From: UBA5158 sp040389045 | Lineage (GTDB): Bacteria; Pseudomonadota; Gammaproteobacteria; DSM-16500 | DNA: 64,000 nucleotides | NCBI GenBank assembly: GCA_040389045.1 | Contig: JAZKAT010000003.1 | Coordinates: forward strand, 5,198 to 69,197 | Reading direction: 5' to 3' | Shown: positions 49,826-57,407 of the stretch, in pieces | Numbering within the stretch: the first letter of the stretch is position 1 | Layout: each line of letters begins with the position of its first letter | Made by a program: the position numbers and the translations under genes | The notes under the pieces: model-generated | Told to the model about the DNA's origin: nothing | Databases searched by the model: none | What the model saw: only the letters and a program-made list of their open reading frames with translations

Positions 49826-50293
49826 TTATTCCAGGCAGCTGCGCAGCATCCAGGCGGCTTTTTCATGTGCGCGTATACGTTCAACCATAGTATCTACGGT
49901 GGCTTCGTCATGGACTTTTTGAGCTTTGGCGACGATGACATAAGCGTGTTGAACGATGGCCTCATGGTCCTTGGTTAATTGTTTTAGCATGTCTTTGGTT
50001 GCGGGCAAGCCATTTTCTTCTTTGATGGAGCTGAGCTTAAGAAAATGTGAAAACGACGCCAGCGTAGCACATTTCAATGCCCGTATCCGTTCCGCAATCA
50101 AATCGACTGCCTCAGCCAGTTCTTTATATTGTTCTTCAAACATGGCATGCAACGAATGAAAATTAGGCCCTGTCACATTCCAATGAAAATTTTGGGTTTT
50201 CAGATAAAGGGTATAAGTATCGGCAAGAAACCGCGTAAGTTCCTCGGCAATTTTCTGCGAATGATTATTCTTATGCGCCAAACTAATAGGCAT
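49826..50293 (-). CDS. dps: DNA protection during starvation protein (Dps)
   Basis: Dps forms dodecamers that bind DNA and oxidise and store iron. The 155-aa product carries the inter-subunit ferroxidase residues H37 (N-F-H-W-N-V-T-G), H49, E53 (L-H-A-M-F-E-E), D64 and E68 (D-L-I-A-E-R-I). The start ATG 50293 has a strong GGAGG site; a longer frame to 50380 is unsupported. It leads a minus-strand operon with FUSC and GNAT genes. Confidence 0.95.
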   Translation of the reverse strand: MPISLAHKNNHSQKIAEELTRFLADTYTLYLKTQNFHWNVTGPNFHSLHAMFEEQYKELAEAVDLIAERIRALKCATLASFSHFLKLSSIKEENGLPATKDMLKQLTKDHEAIVQHAYVIVAKAQKVHDEATVDTMVERIRAHEKAAWMLRSCLE

Positions 50294-50403
50294 ACACGCC
50301 TCCTGTTGTTGTGGATGGAATAGTATATTCGCATCTGCCCAAATGTGAGAAGTATTTATTCCCAGATGTGAGCGGCACAACGTTGCGGGACATTCTTGTA
50401 CTC

Positions 50404-50457
50404 TTCACCTCTCCCCTTGTGGGAGAGATCGACGCCAAAGGCGACGAGTGAGGGGTA
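50404..50457. repeat. Palindromic repeat family 2, complete copy
   Basis: TTCACCTCTCCCCTTGTGGG, then AGAGATCGACGCCAAAGGCG and ACGAGTGAGGGG. Nearly identical to the copy at 27321 over its full length. Located upstream of dps. Confidence 0.88.
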
Positions 50458-50494
50458 TTTTAAATGTAGGTTGAGTTGAACCCCGCGCCATCCC

Positions 50495-50524
50495 GTCATT
50501 CCCGCGCAGGCGGGAATCCATTCC
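50495..50524. repeat. Palindromic repeat family 1, left arm only
   Basis: GTCATTCCCGCGCAGGCGGG then AATCCATTCC; the right arm is missing. It lies in the 448-base gene-free stretch 50294-50741, which is otherwise made of repeat fragments. Confidence 0.85.
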
Positions 50525-50539
50525 AAGCAGGACTGCTTT

Positions 50540-50572
50540 TGTAGGTTGGGCTGAGCACCGCGAAGCCCAACA
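50540..50572. repeat. Third repeat type (GTAGGTTGGGCTGAGC...), small inverted repeat
   Basis: TTGTAGGTTGGGCTGAGC followed by ACCGCGAAGCCCAACA forms a stem (GTTGGGCT / AGCCCAAC). A diverged relative of its left part stands at about 50465-50489. Only this site was seen in the window. Confidence 0.6.
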
Positions 50573-50741
50573 GCTTCAAAGTCAAATACCTGGAAAAGTT
50601 TGCAGCGCCAGCATTGCCTGCTCGCTCCAAACGCGCCATCCATGGCGCTACGGACGGCATCCTGCCCTCCAGTCGCTCTCCTGCAACCTTGGCACCACAA
50701 ACTACCTTAGTGCGTGGTAATAAAAAAATTGAGATAATGTT

Positions 50742-51023
50742 TCAAACAAACAAAATCCGCAATTTCTTCCCCAGAAGATGGGCCGCTTTTACTAATGAAT
50801 TAAGTGTGATTGAAGTATTGTTCGGATCAAGTAAACGATCCAGCGCCGAGCGGCTGGTGCGTAATTTAGCTGCCAAGTTTGTTTTGTTGATGTGTTTTTT
50901 CTTCATGGTCTTGGTGAGCTCATGTGCTATCACGCGTTTAATTGCCACTGCGTCAACGTCATCTAATAAACCTTCTTCTGAAAGAAAATCTTCGAAGTTT
51001 GAGCCTTTGTGTTTATTAGCCAT
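50742..51023 (-). CDS. higA: HigA-like antitoxin (helix-turn-helix)
   Basis: A 93-aa protein with a Cro/C1-type helix-turn-helix (about 45-85: K-T-N-L-A-A-K-L-R-T-S-R-S-A-L-D-R-L-L-D) after an acidic N-terminal part. It lies 22 bases downstream of a Gp49/HigB-like toxin gene; toxin-first order is typical of HigBA. The antitoxin should bind the toxin and, with it, the operator at 51427-51444. Confidence 0.85.
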   Translation of the reverse strand: MANKHKGSNFEDFLSEEGLLDDVDAVAIKRVIAHELTKTMKKKHINKTNLAAKLRTSRSALDRLLDPNNTSITLNSLVKAAHLLGKKLRILFV

Positions 51024-51045
51024 ATTGGTTTCTCTCTTTGTAATA

Positions 51046-51387
51046 TTAATTTAAGTATTGTTTCTTTCTTTTAATAGCCAATTCTAATTCTTGTTTTGGC
51101 GTTGCTTGGGTCTTTTTTATAAATCCATTAACCAAAACCATTGTGTCTTTATCCATAAAAAAAATAATCCTGGCAATGCGATTACTTGATAGAGTCGATC
51201 GTATTTCCCATAAACCTTTGCCAAGGTTGCGGACTAAAGGCATTCCAAGAGGCCATCCGTACTGTACGGTTCTAATATCTTCGCCGATAATCAGCTTATC
51301 AGGTTTATTAAGTTCTCTTAGCCAATCTCTAACCGGTTCTACGCCATTTTCAGTTTGAAAAAAAACCGCTTCTAACTTATTGAGCAT
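51046..51387 (-). CDS. higB: HigB/Gp49-like toxin (DUF891)
   Basis: A 113-aa RelE-superfamily toxin of the phage-derived Gp49-like class: V-R-D-W-L-R-E-L (about 19-26), I-G-E-D-I-R-T-V-Q-Y-G-W-P-L-G-M-P-L-V-R (about 34-53, a hallmark), L-W-E-I-R-S and G-F-I-K-K-T near the end. Such toxins cleave mRNA on the ribosome. AAGGA lies eight bases before ATG 51387. It is followed by its antitoxin. Confidence 0.88.
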   Translation of the reverse strand: MLNKLEAVFFQTENGVEPVRDWLRELNKPDKLIIGEDIRTVQYGWPLGMPLVRNLGKGLWEIRSTLSSNRIARIIFFMDKDTMVLVNGFIKKTQATPKQELELAIKRKKQYLN

Positions 51388-51424
51388 GGATAAATCCTTT
51401 TAACTCCCCGTTTCTTATATTTTA

Positions 51425-51452
51425 AGTGTACCATATTTGGTACATTTGTCAA
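51425..51452 (-). promoter_or_regulatory. higBA promoter with operator between -35 and -10
   Basis: On the minus strand TTGACA (51452-51447), 16 bases, TACACT (51430-51425). The perfect palindrome TGTACCA-TATT-TGGTACA (51427-51444) fills the spacer and most of the -10 box, the usual place for autorepression by a HigBA complex. Confidence 0.7.
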
Positions 51453-51774
51453 TGGTGTCATATTGCTGATAGACCTTAAAATAAGTTGATGATATTTAAT
51501 AAATTATTATTACTCCCGCCTGCGCGGGAACGACAGGGGGTTGTCCTTAGCTGTTAATTTACGATTAGTAAAGTTATTATGGGCGCAGGACTGTACTTGT
51601 AAGGATATGGTTAGGCCAAACTTGAATAACTTTGAAGGTTGTGTAAATCCATAGAGCGGCAAGGATGAAAATTCTTCTGAATCTTTTGAACATGTTTAAC
51701 CTCGTCCTTTACTGCCCCAATGGAGCATTTAAAAGACCTTAAAAAAGAATGCAAAAAAGCTGCGGGGAAAATTT
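51453..51774. other. Gene-free stretch with repeat fragment and a 20-codon open frame
   Basis: It contains a truncated family 1 arm (51512-51536, CTCCCGCCTGCGCGGGAACG) and no full gene. A short open frame from ATG 51720 to TAA 51782 (20 residues, Lys-rich) ends inside the first codons of the antitoxin gene at 51775. It may be the remnant 3' end of a lost toxin gene or a coupling leader. Confidence 0.45.
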
Positions 51775-52098
51775 ATGAGTAAGAAAAAAAATGTTGGAGA
51801 TGAAGTCATAAAGTCTATGAAAGAAGCTGTAGATTTTATGCGTGGGAAAAAAACTTCTGCAGTTATTCATAAAGTTAAAATACCAGATAAGATCGATGTC
51901 AAATTGATACGAAAAAATCTCAATTTATCTCGACAAGATTTTGCAGACTCGTTTGGTTTCAGCATACGTACTTTGCAACACTGGGAGCAGGGTAATCGAC
52001 GTCCCCAAGGACCTGCAAAAATTTTATTATTACTTTTACAAAGAGATCCTAAAACAATTAGAAATATACTTTATCTAAAAGGGAAGAAAGAAAGCTAG
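51775..52098 (+). CDS. Orphan HTH antitoxin-like regulator (NadS/HigA type)
   Basis: A 107-aa protein with a variable Lys-rich first half and a helix-turn-helix (about 45-80: L-S-R-Q-D-F-A-D-S-F-G-F-S-I-R-T-L-Q-H-W-E-Q-G-x-R-x-P-x-G-P-A). The W-E-Q-G-x-R-x-P-x-G-P-A-x-x-L-L motif is typical of antitoxins of RelE/HigB-type pairs. No intact toxin is adjacent; the tiny upstream frame overlapping its start could be all that remains. GGGGA precedes the ATG. Confidence 0.8.
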   Translation: MSKKKNVGDEVIKSMKEAVDFMRGKKTSAVIHKVKIPDKIDVKLIRKNLNLSRQDFADSFGFSIRTLQHWEQGNRRPQGPAKILLLLLQRDPKTIRNILYLKGKKES

Positions 52099-52161
52099 AA
52101 TATCTTCTGAGCAACAGTAGTCCGTGTTATACCCGGAGGGACTTTATTAACGTTGAAGACA

Positions 52162-53106
52162 TCATAGTGTTCGCATTACTAAGTCTATGACATCTTCCGC
52201 GCAACCCCAGGCTGTTGTAAACCCAGAACCGCCATGGCCGTAATTGTGGATGACCATTCTGCCGTCCGCTAATTCGCCGCGTTCCAGCCGCACTGTTTTG
52301 CGGCCGGGGCGCAGGCCGGTACCGGCGTTGCGAATCACGGAGTTTTTTAATAAGGGTTCCAGGGCTTGGGCGCGTTGTAGCATGAGTTGTGAAGTTTCAG
52401 GATCAGGTTTTGTATCCCAAACGTTTTCAATAGTGTTACCAGCGATATAGCAATCATGGTCGCGGGCTACGATTAAAATAAAAGAATTATCGTCAACAGA
52501 TGCTAGAGTGACTCTTTTCAAGGGGACTTTGTCGGTAATTACAAATTGCCCGCGAATTGGAAAGCTAGCTTCATCGGGCACTAATTGATTTGACCAGACA
52601 CCACTGCAATTAATAATTATGGGGAAACTATCATCTACCTCAGTCAGCGCGGAAAATTCATGTTGAATAATCTGGCCGCCTAAAGCCAGGACTTTTTTAA
52701 TAAGAAAGTCCATAAATACACTGGTATCAATATTATGTACTCTAGCGGCATAAGCTTTTGTATAAGTGGGCGGTAATTCTGCGGCTGGTAATTCATGATA
52801 ATCATTATGAATCTGCGCCCACATTGGGGTTGGTTCATTATCACGAACAAAATCCACTACATCGACGAGAGATACACCGCTTTCAGGCGGCATCGTATTA
52901 TAAACTTCACGCGATTGTCGTGCCCATTTGAAAATTAATTTTTCGGGGCCAGCTTTGATAGGTATCCATAACGCGGATGCGGCGCGCGAAGTGGTATTGT
53001 GAAGAATGTCACGCGCGAAAATCGTGACTATATAACCATGCTCCAGCAGGCGGATAGCAGTCGTTAACCCAATCACTCCCGCGCCTATCACCGCAATTCT
53101 TTTCAT
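52162..53106 (-). CDS. D-amino-acid oxidase-like FAD enzyme
   Basis: A 314-aa FAD-dependent oxidoreductase. The dinucleotide motif G-A-G-V-I-G-L-T is at 8-15, and the C-terminal block H-N-Y-G-H-G-G-S-G-F-T (about 287-297) matches the D-amino-acid oxidase signature, also found in D-aspartate oxidase. Length is near the yeast/animal enzymes (about 340). It would oxidise D-amino acids to keto acids, H2O2 and ammonia. Downstream of the EVE gene with 33 bases between; likely same transcript. Confidence 0.88.
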   Translation of the reverse strand: MKRIAVIGAGVIGLTTAIRLLEHGYIVTIFARDILHNTTSRAASALWIPIKAGPEKLIFKWARQSREVYNTMPPESGVSLVDVVDFVRDNEPTPMWAQIHNDYHELPAAELPPTYTKAYAARVHNIDTSVFMDFLIKKVLALGGQIIQHEFSALTEVDDSFPIIINCSGVWSNQLVPDEASFPIRGQFVITDKVPLKRVTLASVDDNSFILIVARDHDCYIAGNTIENVWDTKPDPETSQLMLQRAQALEPLLKNSVIRNAGTGLRPGRKTVRLERGELADGRMVIHNYGHGGSGFTTAWGCAEDVIDLVMRTL

Positions 53107-53139
53107 GGGTTTCCCTTTAGCAAAGGGTATAGTCTTATT

Positions 53140-53613
53140 TTAGCTTTTTTTCTCTAGTTTGAGGATAAAATCCCATTCTTTGGCGGTGACGGGAGAGATG
53201 GAAAGGCGGCTGCCGCGGCGGCAAACTACCATGTTTTCAAGGGCATGGTGTTGTTTTAATTCTTCGAGAGTAATAAAACGTTTAAATATTTTAACGAGTT
53301 TGACATCCACCATGTACCAAAGGGGTTTTTCCTTAGTGCTGCGGGGGTCATAATACTGGGATTCAGGATCTCTGGCGGTAGGGTCGGGGTAGCCATCTTT
53401 AACAACTTCTATAATGCCCGCGATACCAGGCGGCGTACAACTTGAATGATAAAAAAATCCAAGATCACCGACTTTAATATCATCGCGCAACATATTACGC
53501 ACTTGAAAACTTCGCACTCCATTCCAAGGCTCAGTTTGCTTAGGCCTTTTCGCTAAATGTTGTATGCCGAAAGTTTCCGGTTCGGATTTGAAAAGCCAGT
53601 AGTTGATTGGCAT
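53140..53613 (-). CDS. EVE-domain protein
   Basis: A 157-aa protein consisting of one EVE (PUA-like) domain: W-L-F-K-S-E-P-E near 6-13, W-N-G-V-R-S-F-Q-V-R-N near 30-40, and G-D-L-G-F-F-Y-H-S near 49-57. EVE domains bind modified bases in DNA or RNA (thymocyte nuclear protein 1 family). The bacterial role is unsettled. Follows the second toxin-antitoxin pair by 27 bases, precedes the D-amino-acid oxidase-like gene. Confidence 0.9.
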   Translation of the reverse strand: MPINYWLFKSEPETFGIQHLAKRPKQTEPWNGVRSFQVRNMLRDDIKVGDLGFFYHSSCTPPGIAGIIEVVKDGYPDPTARDPESQYYDPRSTKEKPLWYMVDVKLVKIFKRFITLEELKQHHALENMVVCRRGSRLSISPVTAKEWDFILKLEKKS

Positions 53614-53640
53614 AGTTTAAGTCCTTTGATTTATCTTTTT

Positions 53641-53907
53641 TTAAGCTACATCCGCCATATCGAAATCAGGAAACAATAGTACAGCAGGGTGAACATGCAA
53701 TGCTTTTGCCAGAGTCAATGCCCGCTCTCTGCCCATTTGGCGTGCATTGCTTTCCAGTGCTGAAATATTTGATTGACTAATACCGGTCAGTTTAGCTAGA
53801 TCATTCTGACTTAATTCTTGTAATTCCCGCAGCATTTTCAACGCTTCGCCAGGAGTAAGTGAAGCGTGAACTTTGGCTTTTACAAAATCTTTTTTATTTG
53901 TACTCAT
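53641..53907 (-). CDS. HTH antitoxin of second toxin-antitoxin pair
   Basis: An 88-aa Cro/C1-type HTH protein: L-S-Q-N-D-L-A-K-L-T-G-I-S-Q-S-N-I-S-A-L (about 33-52), with a hydrophobic C-terminal end. It starts 11 bases after the toxin stop. It should neutralise the toxin and repress the promoter ahead of the toxin gene. Confidence 0.85.
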   Translation of the reverse strand: MSTNKKDFVKAKVHASLTPGEALKMLRELQELSQNDLAKLTGISQSNISALESNARQMGRERALTLAKALHVHPAVLLFPDFDMADVA

Positions 53908-53918
53908 ATTAAATACCT

Positions 53919-54194
53919 CTAGTCGTAATCGTGAGGGTTGATTTCAATAACATAAACTTCGCATTGTTTTTTTTCGATTTTGTAAATCACTCGCCACTGT
54001 AATGATAAACGGGAGGATCTATAGTCTTTCCATTTCCCTTTTAGTGCTTCATCGTGAAAACCTTTGACTAACCGTAATCCTTGAGGCCCTTCTAATTCAA
54101 CAATTCTTTTCCATAACTCATAATGCTTCAAAATACGAATGGGTGTTTTGAGCAACGATTTAGCAAGCGTTTTCTTTTCAAAAATTGTCCACAT
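53919..54194 (-). CDS. RelE/HigB-like toxin of second toxin-antitoxin pair
   Basis: A 91-aa RelE-superfamily protein. The pattern G-L-R-L-V-K-G-F-H-D-E-x-L-K-G-x-W-x-x-Y-R-S-S-R-L (about 38-63), followed by W-R-V-I-Y-K-I and E-I-N-P-H-D-Y, matches ribosome-dependent mRNA interferases of the HigB/StbE type, with the basic/Tyr/His residues of the active site. ATG 54194 has no ribosome-binding site; see the promoter entry. Toxin-first order. Confidence 0.85.
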   Translation of the reverse strand: MWTIFEKKTLAKSLLKTPIRILKHYELWKRIVELEGPQGLRLVKGFHDEALKGKWKDYRSSRLSLQWRVIYKIEKKQCEVYVIEINPHDYD

Positions 54195-54230
54195 ATCTAA
54201 TAGTATATATATGTTTTAGTATATTGGGAA
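54191..54230 (-). promoter_or_regulatory. Promoter of the second TA pair, apparently leaderless
   Basis: On the minus strand TTCCCA (54230-54225), 17 bases, TATACT (54207-54202), then only 7 bases before the ATG at 54194. Transcription would begin at or within a base of the start codon, and there is no Shine-Dalgarno sequence. An inverted repeat ACATAT-N12-ATATGT (54191-54214) surrounds the -10 box and could be the operator. Confidence 0.6.
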
Positions 54231-54233
54231 TAG

Positions 54234-54265
54234 GGAAAAATAGAAACCCCTCTCCTAAGAGGAGA
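54234..54265 (-). terminator. Intrinsic terminator of rho
   Basis: On the minus strand TCTCCT-CTT-AGGAGA, then GGGGTTTCTATTTTT. It begins 13 bases after the rho stop codon. Short stem and interrupted T-run, so moderate strength. Confidence 0.6.
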
Positions 54266-54277
54266 AGGGTTGGGGAA

Positions 54278-55534
54278 CTACCGCTTCATCGCATCAAAGA
54301 AATCTTCATTCGTCTTAGTAGCTTTCAAGCGGTCAAGGATAAATTCAATCGCGGCCAAGTCATCCATAGGTTGCAGCAATTTACGTAAAATCCACATTTT
54401 CTGCATTTCATCAGTTTTGGTGAGAAGTTCTTCTCGGCGAGTGCCGGATTTGTTGATGTTGATGGCGGGGTAAATACGACGTTCAGCGATTTTACGGTCA
54501 AGATGGATTTCCATATTGCCGGTGCCTTTAAATTCTTCGTAAATTACATCATCCATCTTGGAACCTGTTTCAACCAAAGCCGTGGCGATAATCGTTAAAC
54601 TGCCACCTTCTTCAATATTTCGCGCCGCCCCAAAGAAACGTTTCGGACGTTGCAACGCATTCGCATCCACACCACCCGTTAATACTTTGCCTGAAGCGGG
54701 TACCACAGTGTTGTAAGCGCGTGCTAAACGAGTAATAGAATCCAGCAATACAACAACGTCACGTTTGTGTTCCACTAAACGCTTGGCTTTTTCAATAACC
54801 ATTTCTGCAACTTGCACGTGACGGTTAGCTGGTTCATCAAACGTACTGGCAATGACTTCGCCTTTTACCGAACGCGTCATTTCGGTGACTTCTTCCGGAC
54901 GTTCATCAATCAGCAATACAATCAGATAACATTCCGGATGGTTTTGCGAAATCGAATGCGCGATGTTTTGTAACATCATCGTTTTACCGGCTTTAGGTGG
55001 CGATACAATCAAGCCACGCTGGCCTTTACCAATGGGCGAAGCTAAGTCGATAATACGCGCGGTAATATCTTCCGTGCTGCCATTGCCGCATTCCATTTTT
55101 AAACGTTTGTTAGCGAATAAGGGCGTTAAATTTTCGAAGAGGACTTTGGTTTTTGCATTTTCTGGAGCGTCAAAATTGATGTGATCTACTTTCAATAAGG
55201 CAAAATATCGCTCGCCTTCTTTCGGCGGTCGTATCTTACCGGAGATCGTATCACCGGTGCGTAAATTGAAACGCCGTATCTGGCTGGGCGATACATAAAT
55301 ATCATCCGGGCCAGCAAGGTATGAACCTTCCGCGGAACGCAGAAAACCAAAACCATCTTGTAAAATTTCGAGTACACCATCGCCATAAATGTCTTCGCCG
55401 CGTTTGGCATGCGCTTTTAAAATGGCGAAGATAATGTCTTGTTTGCGGGAACGCGCCATGTTTTCCAAGCCATACTCTTCGGATAGTTTGATGAGTTCAG
55501 CGGCGCTCTTTTTTTTGAGTTCAGTCAGATTCAT
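54278..55534 (-). CDS. rho: Transcription termination factor Rho
   Basis: Rho is the hexameric RNA helicase that ends untranslated transcripts. The 418-aa product has the N-terminal SAP-like and cold-shock RNA-binding domains (about 1-120, with G-F-G-F-L-R), Walker A P-P-K-A-G-K-T (about 178-184), Walker B L-L-I-D-E-R-P, the Q-loop and R-loop (G-T-G-N-M-E-I-H-L). Length matches E. coli (419). Downstream of trxA as in E. coli, but with a 308-base leader. Confidence 0.98.
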   Translation of the reverse strand: MNLTELKKKSAAELIKLSEEYGLENMARSRKQDIIFAILKAHAKRGEDIYGDGVLEILQDGFGFLRSAEGSYLAGPDDIYVSPSQIRRFNLRTGDTISGKIRPPKEGERYFALLKVDHINFDAPENAKTKVLFENLTPLFANKRLKMECGNGSTEDITARIIDLASPIGKGQRGLIVSPPKAGKTMMLQNIAHSISQNHPECYLIVLLIDERPEEVTEMTRSVKGEVIASTFDEPANRHVQVAEMVIEKAKRLVEHKRDVVVLLDSITRLARAYNTVVPASGKVLTGGVDANALQRPKRFFGAARNIEEGGSLTIIATALVETGSKMDDVIYEEFKGTGNMEIHLDRKIAERRIYPAININKSGTRREELLTKTDEMQKMWILRKLLQPMDDLAAIEFILDRLKATKTNEDFFDAMKR

Positions 55535-55702
55535 AGTGATTTTTTGCCTAGTTTGAGTTGAGTTTTTTTGTTAAGACCTCGGTGTCATTTCTTAAAATAG
55601 TGTGAAACTTGGGGTGTTTCCTGTGACCGCAAAACTACCGAGTCCTTTTTAACTAAAAGACTTAAGGTGCAGCAAACGGGTGTTTTGGTCGTCTATATTC
55701 AC

Positions 55703-55730
55703 AGTATATGGATTATTTTGACAGGTTAAA
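55703..55730 (-). promoter_or_regulatory. Candidate rho promoter
   Basis: On the minus strand TTTAAC (55730-55725), 16 bases, TATACT (55708-55703). The -10 is good, the -35 weak. Confidence 0.4.
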
Positions 55731-55791
55731 CGAGGTTTATCTTAAGTATTCCTAACATATCATTAAATTATACGGATTGCCAGTTTCTTGT

Positions 55792-55829
55792 AAAAAAATT
55801 TTGTAGCCCGCGTCGCATATCGACGCGGG
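55792..55829 (-). terminator. Hairpin after trxA, possible terminator
   Basis: On the minus strand CCCGCGTCG, loop ATATG, CGACGCGGG: a 9-bp GC-rich stem. The seven-T run begins 8 bases after the stem, a little far for a strong intrinsic terminator. Confidence 0.5.
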
Positions 55830-55842
55830 GCACCCAGACATA

Positions 55843-56169
55843 CTATATGTGACCTTCAATAAAGCTGGCTAATTCGGACTTGTTTAACATGCCGACCTGG
55901 GTCGCCTGGACTTGGCCGTCTTTGAAAATAATCAGGGTTGGAATGCCACGTACCCCAAATTTGGGTGGTGTCGTTGGGTTGGCGTCTACGTCCAGTTTCA
56001 CTATCTTTAATTTGCCATCATATTGCTGGGCAAAATCAGCAAGTAATGGAGCAATAGCTTTACAGGGACCGCACCATTCCGCCCAAAAATCCACTAACAC
56101 AGGTAAGGTGGAATCGACTACATCCTTTTCGAAGGAGGCGTCAGTAATAGCTGAAATATTAGTACTCAT
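55843..56169 (-). CDS. trxA: Thioredoxin 1
   Basis: A 108-aa thioredoxin with W-C-G-P-C at 32-36 and cis-Pro in G-I-P-T-L near 75. It reduces disulfides in cytosolic enzymes such as ribonucleotide reductase. Length and order (trxA then rho) match E. coli. ubiH is 47 bases upstream on the same strand. Confidence 0.97.
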   Translation of the reverse strand: MSTNISAITDASFEKDVVDSTLPVLVDFWAEWCGPCKAIAPLLADFAQQYDGKLKIVKLDVDANPTTPPKFGVRGIPTLIIFKDGQVQATQVGMLNKSELASFIEGHI

Positions 56170-56216
56170 GATGTGCTGCCTTTGTATTTAAAAGAGAAGG
56201 TAGGGCCATTATAAAT

Positions 56217-57404
56217 TTAATGTTCGTCATGGTCTAGCAAAAGCCGGGGCATATTATTCATTTTGCCTAAGGCGGCCCGGGTAAAGCGAGTTTTTAAAGG
56301 TGTGCAAATATCGAGTGCCAGTAAGCCTAGCTGCCGTCCCAGCTTGAGCGGCAGAAAATCCTGAGCAAATAACGAAGGCAAACGTTCCGATAAATGATGG
56401 CTGGTAGTTTGGCGCTGTGTTTGCCATGCGGCATAGTCTGACCAGTCTTCACGACCCGGATGGTCTGTAATAAATTGTACGAGCATGGCAATTTCAGCTA
56501 ACGCGAGATTAAATCCTTGCGCGGCGATAGGATGAAAAGTATGGGCCGCGTTGCCGATTAACAGTATGCGTTGCTGGCAAGTTCTGGCCGCGGTCATATG
56601 TTGCAGTGGATAGCGATGACGTGTGCTGGTTTGTAACAGCTTACCCATGCGATAGCCAAATTGTTTTTGCAAAGTGGCTAAAAATTCATGGTCAGGAAGC
56701 TGCAGCAACTTATCAATAACGGCATTGTCATCTGTCCAAATGGTTGCGGCTTGTAATTCAGGTAACGGCAGCATGGCGATAGCACCACCGCGATGGAAGC
56801 GTTCATAGGCTATGTTTTGGTGCGGTCGTTGTAAAGTGGTGACGGTAACCAATGCGCTTTGCTGATGGTCTTTTATGTCTATGGGAATATTTAATTCTTT
56901 GCGCACGGTGGAATGCGTGCCATCCGCGGCAATGAGCAACTTGCCAGCTAAATTTATTTCACCGCTTTCAGTGGCTAGCGTGATTTCAACTTGCGTACTG
57001 GTTTGACTAATCTTATTAAGAGTAGCGGGACGAAACACGGTAATTTGGTTAGTTTGATGAATAATTTTATCCAAAGCAGCATTGATATATTTCGCTGGCA
57101 CCACATGGCCTAAAGTATTCAAATCCACTTCCCGTGCAGTCAAACGTGTCATGCCAAATTGGCCCTGATCTGAAATATGCACTTGATAAATCGGTTCTGC
57201 ATGCTTGATCAAGTCATCCCAGACAGCAAGATTTTTGAAGAAACAAACGCTGCTGTGATTTAACGCGATTAGCCGCGGATCATCTTTGGTATTCAAAGGT
57301 GCGGCGTCAATTAACGCGATTTTTAAAGTATGATTCATCAAAGCGCATGCCAGGCTGGCGCCGACCATGCCGCCACCGACAATGATGATATCGAATTCCG
57401 TCAT
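56217..57404 (-). CDS. ubiH: 2-octaprenyl-6-methoxyphenol hydroxylase (UbiH)
   Basis: A flavin monooxygenase of ubiquinone synthesis. The 395-aa product has the FAD loop G-G-G-M-V-G-A-S-L-A at 10-19, the aromatic-hydroxylase D-G/A-D-G-T-H-S motif near 160, and L-I-G-N-A-A-H-T-F-H-P-I-A-A-Q-G-F-N near 282-299. The G-N (rather than G-D) in the last motif is typical of UbiH. It is embedded in ygfB-pepP-ubiH as in E. coli. ubiI is not adjacent. Confidence 0.93.
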   Translation of the reverse strand: MTEFDIIIVGGGMVGASLACALMNHTLKIALIDAAPLNTKDDPRLIALNHSSVCFFKNLAVWDDLIKHAEPIYQVHISDQGQFGMTRLTAREVDLNTLGHVVPAKYINAALDKIIHQTNQITVFRPATLNKISQTSTQVEITLATESGEINLAGKLLIAADGTHSTVRKELNIPIDIKDHQQSALVTVTTLQRPHQNIAYERFHRGGAIAMLPLPELQAATIWTDDNAVIDKLLQLPDHEFLATLQKQFGYRMGKLLQTSTRHRYPLQHMTAARTCQQRILLIGNAAHTFHPIAAQGFNLALAEIAMLVQFITDHPGREDWSDYAAWQTQRQTTSHHLSERLPSLFAQDFLPLKLGRQLGLLALDICTPLKTRFTRAALGKMNNMPRLLLDHDEH

Positions 57405-57407
57405 GAA

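Larger units (their letters stand above)
55535..55842 (-). other. rho leader region
   Basis: 308 bases without a gene between trxA and rho, both on the minus strand. It holds a possible terminator after trxA, a candidate promoter (55703-55730) and an mRNA leader of about 160 bases that is A/T-rich with G/C-poor structure. In enterics the rho leader mediates autoregulation; a similar use here is inference. Confidence 0.5.

Noticed and set aside
50356..50741. Open frames on both strands upstream of the first TA pair
   Set aside because: They run through three kinds of repeats; no start signals, no recognisable domains.
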